62,302 nt of DNA from Reticulitermes lucifugus (Eukaryota > Arthropoda > Insecta > Blattodea > Rhinotermitidae): assembly GCA_026260175.1 (NCBI GenBank), contig JAKCWW010000410.1, forward strand, positions 49,585-111,886. The letters run 5' to 3'. The notes under the pieces are model-generated. The model saw nothing but the letters and a program-made list of their open reading frames with translations. It was not told the origin of the DNA and made no database searches. A program made the position numbers and the translations under genes. Each line of letters begins with the position of its first letter. Within the stretch, counting starts at the first letter, position 1. Positions 56,003-62,302 of this stretch are shown in pieces.

Positions 56003-58289
56003 GAGTTGAGCTCTGTCATTAGTGGTGATGTAGGTGAGAGTGAGAGTGAAAATGGCCCAGTAATGTAACAGGAAGTTCGGTCAGTTCAGTATATTCCAGT
56101 GCAAAATATGTTGTGCTGTGTCACTTGTGTGTTGTTAGTAACACGCATACTGTCTGATTTTGTGTACTTGTTCGCAGTCCATTGGATATAAAATCTGCTT
56201 AATTGAACTTGTGTATGCTTGTGTTTGTGGTGGTGATAATTTGTTACTGATGGTTGATATAGTTGCTGTTATTTACAGTTGTCATAGTATAGTTTTTGTA
56301 TCATTTTATGTGTTTTAAATGGTCAGCATTCAAAAGAAGGGGCAGACTATTTATGGCCAAGTGAGAGGAATCATGAGGATAGGGCTTATTGCTTCGCACT
56401 TTGTAGTTTCCACCTGTTGGAGTCCACAAAAGGGCAGTGCATATTTAAATTTCAATTTAAATGTGATTATTGGGTTACGAATGTACACAACACAAGATTT
56501 GTACAACTGGAGGTGTCTGCCATTGGAGAGTACTGCTGGCTCTATCAGTTCTGCATAGAACTCTTTAATGTGCAACAATACAGAGTAGGAAACATTTTGT
56601 GGCGTGTTTATTTATGGTCTGTTTAACTGTGCTGTCACAGCTCAGATTATGTAGTGTCAGATGATATAATATTAGTAAAGAATGAATGGAAAGGGAGTGG
56701 AAGAAAGCAGTTGTGGTCTAACGTGGTGCATTTGACTGGAGAGACTGAGAAAACCCACTTTGTTAAATTGCTTTTAACATTCATCTTTCTACACATTCTG
56801 ACATTGTGACATGTCATATCATGTGTTTGATTGAGGAAGAGGGAATATTAAGGTGTATACCCCATTCTTACAGCCTAGAAAAAATTTTGATTTTTTTAGA
56901 TGGCTTAATTACAAGATTGTGTATGTGTCCGTTGTCAGTGTGAAATGTGACATACATGGGTGTACAAGTCACACACACTTGTCATAGCTGTGGAGATAAA
57001 AGTAGTCTGAAAGTTATTTTTCCATTATTTTCATATGACTGTTATGATACATTTTAAAATGAATGAAAAGTATTGCGCCCAAGTTTGGCCGAAGCGTGGT
57101 TCATGTGCATTTTAGTGGTTGTAAATATGAGTATGAAGCTCAGCAGTCAGGTAGTAGATTCTCTTCATAATATTGTATGTTTTAGATTGGAATAACTTTT
57201 TTGATTTTAGCCACTTTCTGGCATTTTTGCTGCATAAAAAAGGGTTTAAAGCATGATATCCTGTATTGTCTTGATGTTGCTACCACTATGAAGTGCTGAT
57301 CAGGCATGAAAGAGAGTAAAGATCGTTTTCTTAAGAGGAACATACAAACATTATTAACTTTTGTTGTAGATAATAAAATAATAATTTTAACATTTTTGAA
57401 GCATGTAATTGCTGTTAACAGACTTACTAAATAGCTCTTATAAATGGTGTTTCAGTAGTTTATTTCATTTTATTGGTCGTAATATTGTTAAGGGGTTTGT
57501 TAAATTAAAAGGATTGCATTTCCCAGAAGTTTCTTCTTTCAGATTATGATTCAGGCAATAGAAATTTTCCCTTTATAGATGTTCTTTAGAAAATATTTTC
57601 TGTTACATAAATTTTTCACATTAGAAGTACTCTTTTGCCAGAATTTTAAAAATTACACATCCTTAAATCCATAAGAGTATGCATACAGTTACAGACATGT
57701 AAGACGTTATTGGCAGAAAGCATGTTATATTTCATGAAGGCCGCCATGCATTCTCTGTTCCCCAGACGTGTCCTCTTTTTTTTGACCCTAAAACTTCCGT
57801 CCAGGTGGGTCTTTTAAATTTGTAGAAATGTCTGGGTTTTGTGTGTTCATTACTTTTTAAACAGTTTGCATATTTTAATTATACTGAAAATGCGGGAAAG
57901 AAATATTTCTACTATCTTTTTTAAGGAGACACATAATTGTTAATTATTCTAGCATTATCTGAGTGAAAAAAAACGTGGGGTCACTGTCTGAATTTAATAT
58001 GAAATTAGAAGAACTGTTAGTGGAGAAACTTTGAGAGGGACTTTTTAAACTAAAATTGTGACTATTTATATGTCATAATTTTTACCTCCTTTTTTGCCAG
58101 TATGTCCTCTTTTTATGGTTGATAGGTGGAAAATGCCCTCTTTTCTTTTGATGGACCTGTGGTAAACCTGTCTTCCATTATAGAGGCATTTGAACTCAAG
58201 GCATCTGATTTCCTCCTAGCTGTGCAGTTTTAATTTATATTTTAGTTGTTATCATGACTAGGCTATGGGTGGATAACCATGGAATTGTT

Positions 58290-58505
58290 AAATTTCCTAC
58301 AGGGGCAGATATTTATCTGCTCTCCAAAATGTCCAGACTGGCCCCAGGGCCCACCAAATCTCCTGTTCAGTGGGTGTTGGGGTGCCTTCCCTGGGAGTAA
58401 AGCGCCTGGGGCGTGAAGCTGACCACATATCCCTCTAGTGTCAAGGTTAAGAATGAGTGGAGCTATGCCATCATGGCATGCATAGGGACAAATTTACCTG
58501 TACCT
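58290..58505 (+). repeat. tRNA-derived SINE, family A, degraded
   Basis: AAATGTCCAGACTGGCCCC, GTAAAGCGCCTGGGGCGTG, CTGACCACATATCCC and GTCAAGGTTAAGAATGAGTG follow the family body, with tail TACCTGTACCTTTA. The head is nearly unrecognisable. Confidence 0.72.
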
Positions 58506-59872
58506 TTAATGTAGATTAGACTGCTGTACTACCTCTGTGCATTACTGCTACTGCTTTGGTTGGGTGCAAAACTTGGTACATGTGGGAAAATTTACCAATA
58601 GTTACAGAGTTTCTGACTGGAACTGGAAGACATGATGCTAAAAACAGAAATTCTGCATGCATTTTTAGTGCATTAAAATGTCTTTAATGATTTTACGCTA
58701 ATTTTTATCAGAATTCTTGCAGACTTTGTGAAAACAACTAAAGTATGGAATAATGCAATTAGTTTTGTTAGACATTGAGACATAATTTGGCAGGTTTTGC
58801 ATTGCACGTGTCTTATGGTGTTGTTAGTGTTAGTGTTGTGTGCTTATAAATCTGTCAGTATGTGGTATTCACAGGCAGATGTAGAGTAGCTTATCTACTT
58901 TATTTCTGTGACTTAGTAGAATTTTGAATATATACTATCCTTCCTTGTTTACATGCTTTCAGAAGTTCATTGAAGTGTGCATTGCTTTCAAGGTAGGTTT
59001 GACTAATGTTCTTAGAATTGACTATTTTTTACAGGAAAATATTCTTTAAAATGTTTTTTTTTTACAACAGGCTATATTTTATTTGTGTTTGTTTGCCTTC
59101 TGTAGCTTTGTTGTTTATTAAATGTTGTGGCTGTGTCAGCATACAAACAAAATTCTCTTGTACGTGTGTTCATAGTTCTGTTAGGCATATATAATTCTAA
59201 GTCTAGAATTACTTGCGAGTGCAGTGATAAAACGTTTAAGACCAGTATACTGTAGCTGACGTTCATTTTTTCATCATTTTTTCTGCTGTGTTGATTGTTG
59301 TTTATTTAGTGATAGTGCACAGTAATTTATATCTGTAATTACATATTCAGCAGATTATGTTTATGGTCATGAGACAAGATCAACTGGCGTGTGTATGTAA
59401 TTACACATTACAGAGATTAACAAATTTTAGTTGTGTTCAGTATTATTTTGAAGATTTATTTTGTGTTTTTGGTAGTTATTTAGTAAATTGTATTGCAGAT
59501 TACAACATCTACCAATTAAGAATCTATCAGTTAAATCTCATTGTAGTTGAATTAGTTTTTGGTGGCACCGTATGTTCTTTCTTTGATAATGTGTTAAAGC
59601 AGAACAAGTGAGGTTTGAATACCTTGAAGCAATTTTAGTTAAAGTAAATACTTTCCATGATTTAGGATTGCATATGAAGTATAATAAAGTTGTAATTCTG
59701 CAGTATGATGGCAGTTTGTTCTGGAGAGATTGGGAATTATATATGTATAGTAATGGAGGTCATGCTGGATACTTGTGTGGAGATGTAAAATGAAAACAAA
59801 TTAAAATTATGGTGATAATATATTATTAGCATTTTATTGCTTTTGTGAAAGCAGTTACTTATTTTGCTAATA

Positions 59873-60160
59873 CAGTAGAATTCCCTCAGTCCCGGTGCTG
59901 ATAGGACCAGACAGGTCCTGGGCTGACATAGTTTCTTACAGGTCATTTTTTGTTGCTTTGCAGCCAGCCATCAGAGAATGTGCACTTGTCAGTTATTTTC
60001 ATTTTGTCTTAAAAAGACTTAGCTTTTTCAATTATCATTGGCCCACTCAGCAGGTTTTCTTTTGGAACACATTTCTGTAACCATTTATACAACACCTTGT
60101 CCAGCTGCCAGTTATCAGGATTTCTAGAGTATCGGCATCTGGATTAAAGGACATTTGTTG
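59873..60160 (-). mobile_element. pogo/Tigger-like MITE
   Basis: The left end is CAGTAGAATTCCCTCAGTCC with TA before it (59871-59872). The right end, inverted, is CAACAAATGTCCTTTAATCC with TA after it (60161-60162). An inverted block near 60110-60150 (GATTTCTAGAGTATCGGCAT) matches the 5' part of the element at 43349, so the two are the same family in opposite orientation. No transposase is readable. Confidence 0.72.
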
Positions 60161-60865
60161 TACTTACTAGAAGTGTGATAGTTCTTTAGAAGTTCTTATC
60201 ATGAGCCCCAAAATTAATTTTTAATAAAGTAAGTAAGGTATGTATTTACAACCATAAAGGCTGAAATGCTTATGAAAGAGATTTGATATGTGTCATGTGT
60301 GACTGGGCATTGAGTCTTATGTAAAGTACTCTGGTTCTAGACAAATTAACATTAATTCACAAAATTAATACTTAACAAAGATTAAAGAGCACTGGTGTAC
60401 AACCATGAAGACCTAAATATTTGTGAAAGGGATTTTAGATTTTTCTTACATTTAACTGTGGGAATTTGGTTTATAAAGTGCTCTGTTTTCTCTGATCTTA
60501 TGTCTATTCTGTCATTTTTATTTATTTATGTTTTTAAGTTTGTTGTTTAAACAGTATTTTCCAGATGCACTGAATCTGAGAGGTTAAGTAATTTTCATCT
60601 GCACTATGAGATGTGTAAAATATCCAGCTGTGGTACTGATCAAATTAATTGCTGGTGTGCTTGCAGTTCAGACGTAATGAAAGAGGTTTCAGATATGACG
60701 TAGTAATAAGTGGGCAGAATGAGCATATTTGTGAACTCAGTGGCATGTTATTCAGCATGGCTAGCTTCATGTGGAGTGAGTAAGTGAAGTGGTGTGGCAT
60801 GGTATGGTATGGCGTGGCGTGGTATCATAACGTTCATGTTTGTTTTGTCTTCACATAACTTAATG

Positions 60866-61150
60866 GTGGGCCAGGATAGCGTAGTCAGTATAGCGGCTTG
60901 CTACGAGCTGGACGGTCTGGGGATCAAATCCCGGTAGGGTGAGATTTTCCACACTGGTCCAGACTGGCCCTGGGGCCCACTCAGCTTCCTGTAGATATTG
61001 GCTCTCTTTCCAGGGAGTAAAGCGGCCGGGTCGTGGCATTGACCACCCACCCCCATCTAGCACCGAGGTTAAAGAAAAGGTAGAGCTATACCTCCACTCC
61101 CCCTCTAGACCTTCATGGCCTGCTCTAGGGTGAACTTTACCTTTTTTTTT
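60866..61150 (+). repeat. tRNA-derived SINE, family A, with target duplication
   Basis: The head is GATAGCGTAGTCAGTATAGC, and the B box region GGGATCAAATCCCGG is altered. The body holds AGTAAAGCGGCCGGGTCGTG and CACCGAGGTTAAAG, and the tail is GTGAACTTTACC followed by T's. ACATAACTTAATG (60853-60865) and ACATAACTTCATG (61151-61163) are a 13-bp target duplication with one mismatch. It is one of the least worn copies in the CpG-poor half and keeps several CpGs, so it may be recent. Confidence 0.9.
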
Positions 61151-61809
61151 ACATAACTTCATGTTCCAAGACAAGTTTTTTTATATATTTTATGTCGTAT
61201 GTTCATTCTTATGTCTGCATCAGACTGTGGCATTCCTTTCTTTGCAGTTCATGGAATATTATGTACACTGAGATAAAAATTGGAAGGTTACTGTGGAATC
61301 ACATATGAATGTAAAGTTAATATGATAATGGTGGGAGGTGTTACATTGCATGGTAATGAATCATCTTCAAGAGAATAGTGTGCTTATGCACTCGTGTTTT
61401 ATGAGTGAAGATGTTTGTATGGTCGATGTTTGTTTTTATATCTACACTTTGATTGCCATAGAAGTAATTCATATCATTTGACCTTTCAAATGGTTTTCTG
61501 CTTCAGAGCCTATATGATCATTCCTCCCCAGTTATTTTCTCCAGGATTTATGCACATTAACAAAGAACTGGTAATGGAGGTAGTGGCCAGTGAGTGAAAT
61601 TTAGAAATTGACTAGCACATTTCCTGTGTAGGTCTGGACAGTTGACATGAATCTGTAAGCAAATTCACTGTGTGATACAAAAGAGGAAACAGTGAAGACT
61701 GTCTCCAGAATATTTTTTACTTCTCTGTATGTTCACCTTTATAGAAGCCACAATATGATTGTCGGTGATATCTGATGAACTTGTGATTGACTGTGAGTGT
61801 TGTTCACAG

Positions 61810-61937
61810 AACAACTTCTCTTCATATGGGGATAATAAGGAGGACTACAGTGACCTTCCACCTAACCAGAGGAAGAAGAAGCTGCAGTTACGAATAGAAG
61901 ATATTACAGCCAAGATCCAGCAAGAGAGTGCTGCAAG
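61810..61937 (+). CDS. Cip4: F-BAR adaptor (Cip4/TOCA family), first HR1-domain exon
   Basis: Forty-two codons plus two bases (AG) before a gtttgt donor; the acceptor TGTTGTTCACAG has a weak pyrimidine tract. It encodes NNFSSYGDNKEDYSDLPPNQ, then RKKKLQLRIEDITAKIQQES. The DYSDLPPNQRKKKLQ motif is the signature start of the HR1 coiled coil in Cip4/TOCA proteins (DFSNLPPEQRRKKLQ in FBP17), which binds GTP-loaded CDC42. The split arginine codon continues in the next exon, beyond the window, with the rest of HR1 and presumably a C-terminal SH3 domain. Reading past 61937 enters a repeat. Confidence 0.93.
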
Positions 61938-61954
61938 GTTTGTTATAAGGAATA

Positions 61955-62302
61955 CATATCTTCTTCTTCTTCGGTGGCACTACAGTCCAATGCGGACTTT
62001 CGCCTCCTTAATGGCCCTCTCCCAGTCCACTCTCCGACTGTTCCGAGGCCACATTTTAGGTTTCCTAACGGTCAGCTTTTTACAGTGACAGGTTGTCAGC
62101 CTGTCGCCCAACCCCCAACCTGGAGGGCCCCCGGGGCAGGATGGCCCAGCTATACCCCCAGGCACTGGGTACCCATTTTGGTCGCCTTTTATGGGCTGCA
62201 GTGGGACTATCTTTTCCCCGGTCACCACACGCGGAAGGTGCTTCTCTTAGTCTGGTACCTACCCTTTGACCTGTCCGGCTTGGGAGGCCCTACCAGTAGC
62301 TA
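61955..62302 (-). repeat. LINE-like 3' end in the last intron, cut by the window edge
   Basis: A TTC run (61961-61972) would be a minus-strand GAA-type tail. It is followed by GGTGGCACTACAGTCCAATG, CTCCCAGTCCACTCTCCGAC, GCCCAACCCCCAACCTGGAG and GTCCGGCTTGGGAGGCCC. The layout, and a shared block at 42885, suggest the 3' region of a non-LTR retrotransposon inserted 20 bp past the splice donor. CpG is locally higher than its surroundings. No protein domain is readable. Confidence 0.45.

Larger units (their letters stand above)
44827..61809 (+). other. 17.0-kb intron of the F-BAR gene
   Basis: Flanking exons are both in phase 0 and could join directly. The intron is AT-rich and CpG-poor and carries MITE, mariner, pogo, hairpin, SINE and LINE remnants. 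Stretches with nothing recognisable are 45329-46147, 46192-47126, 48312-48689, 49348-51446, 51600-53488, 56003-58289 (with two TGTCCTCTTTTT blocks at about 57768 and 58103), 58506-59872 and 61151-61809. No convincing extra exon was found, but a short phase-0 alternative exon could be missed by eye. Confidence 0.85.

Noticed and set aside
1..62302. CRISPR array, operons, phage or other bacterial systems
   Set aside because: No spaced direct repeats, no compact gene arrangement, and clear spliceosomal exons; the window is eukaryotic.

Overview
The window is eukaryotic and almost certainly from an insect with a large, repeat-rich genome. The tRNA-derived SINE families, mariner, hAT and pogo fossils and Penelope-type motifs would suit a cockroach or termite (Blattodea), but that placement is inference. 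No bacterial features are present. Only one protein-coding gene is visible, and most open frames elsewhere are chance or transposon debris.

The gene lies on the + strand and spans at least 56 kb. Six internal exons (5507-5557, 38797-38944, 40447-40704, 43132-43317, 44605-44826, 61810-61937) join in perfect reading phase. They encode about 330 residues of a Cip4/TOCA-1/FBP17-family F-BAR protein, a membrane-bending adaptor that links CDC42-type GTPases to WASP/WAVE-driven actin assembly. The window holds most of the F-BAR domain, the linker and the start of the HR1 domain. The first ~45 residues and the rest of HR1 plus the expected SH3 domain lie outside. Introns are 33.2, 1.5, 2.4, 1.3 and 17.0 kb.

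The introns hold a dense layer of mobile DNA. There are three tRNA-derived SINE families, three of whose copies have clear target-site duplications. A complete-length hAT fossil at 2971-4872 has a perfect 8-bp duplication. There are four mariner remnants, four pogo/Tigger-like short elements (one carrying a probable CENP-B-type helix-turn-helix fragment), LINE 3' ends, a 64-bp minisatellite, a GGAT microsatellite and two assembly gaps.

The most unusual repeat layer is a set of short hairpin elements: long inverted repeats around a degenerate hammerhead-ribozyme-like core. They share an outer end motif and, in three cases, have direct target-site duplications. Related stand-alone hammerhead-like motifs of the kind found in Penelope-like retroelements occur at several other sites, two of them with a near-complete core.

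The base composition also changes sharply. About 1-37.6 kb is rich in CpG, while from about 38.7 kb, just before the second visible exon, CpG is rare. The same SINE family keeps CpG on the left and shows TpG/CpA on the right. This looks like the footprint of germline gene-body methylation starting inside the gene. I see no evidence of a novel multi-gene system; the hairpin/hammerhead family and the CpG boundary are the best leads.
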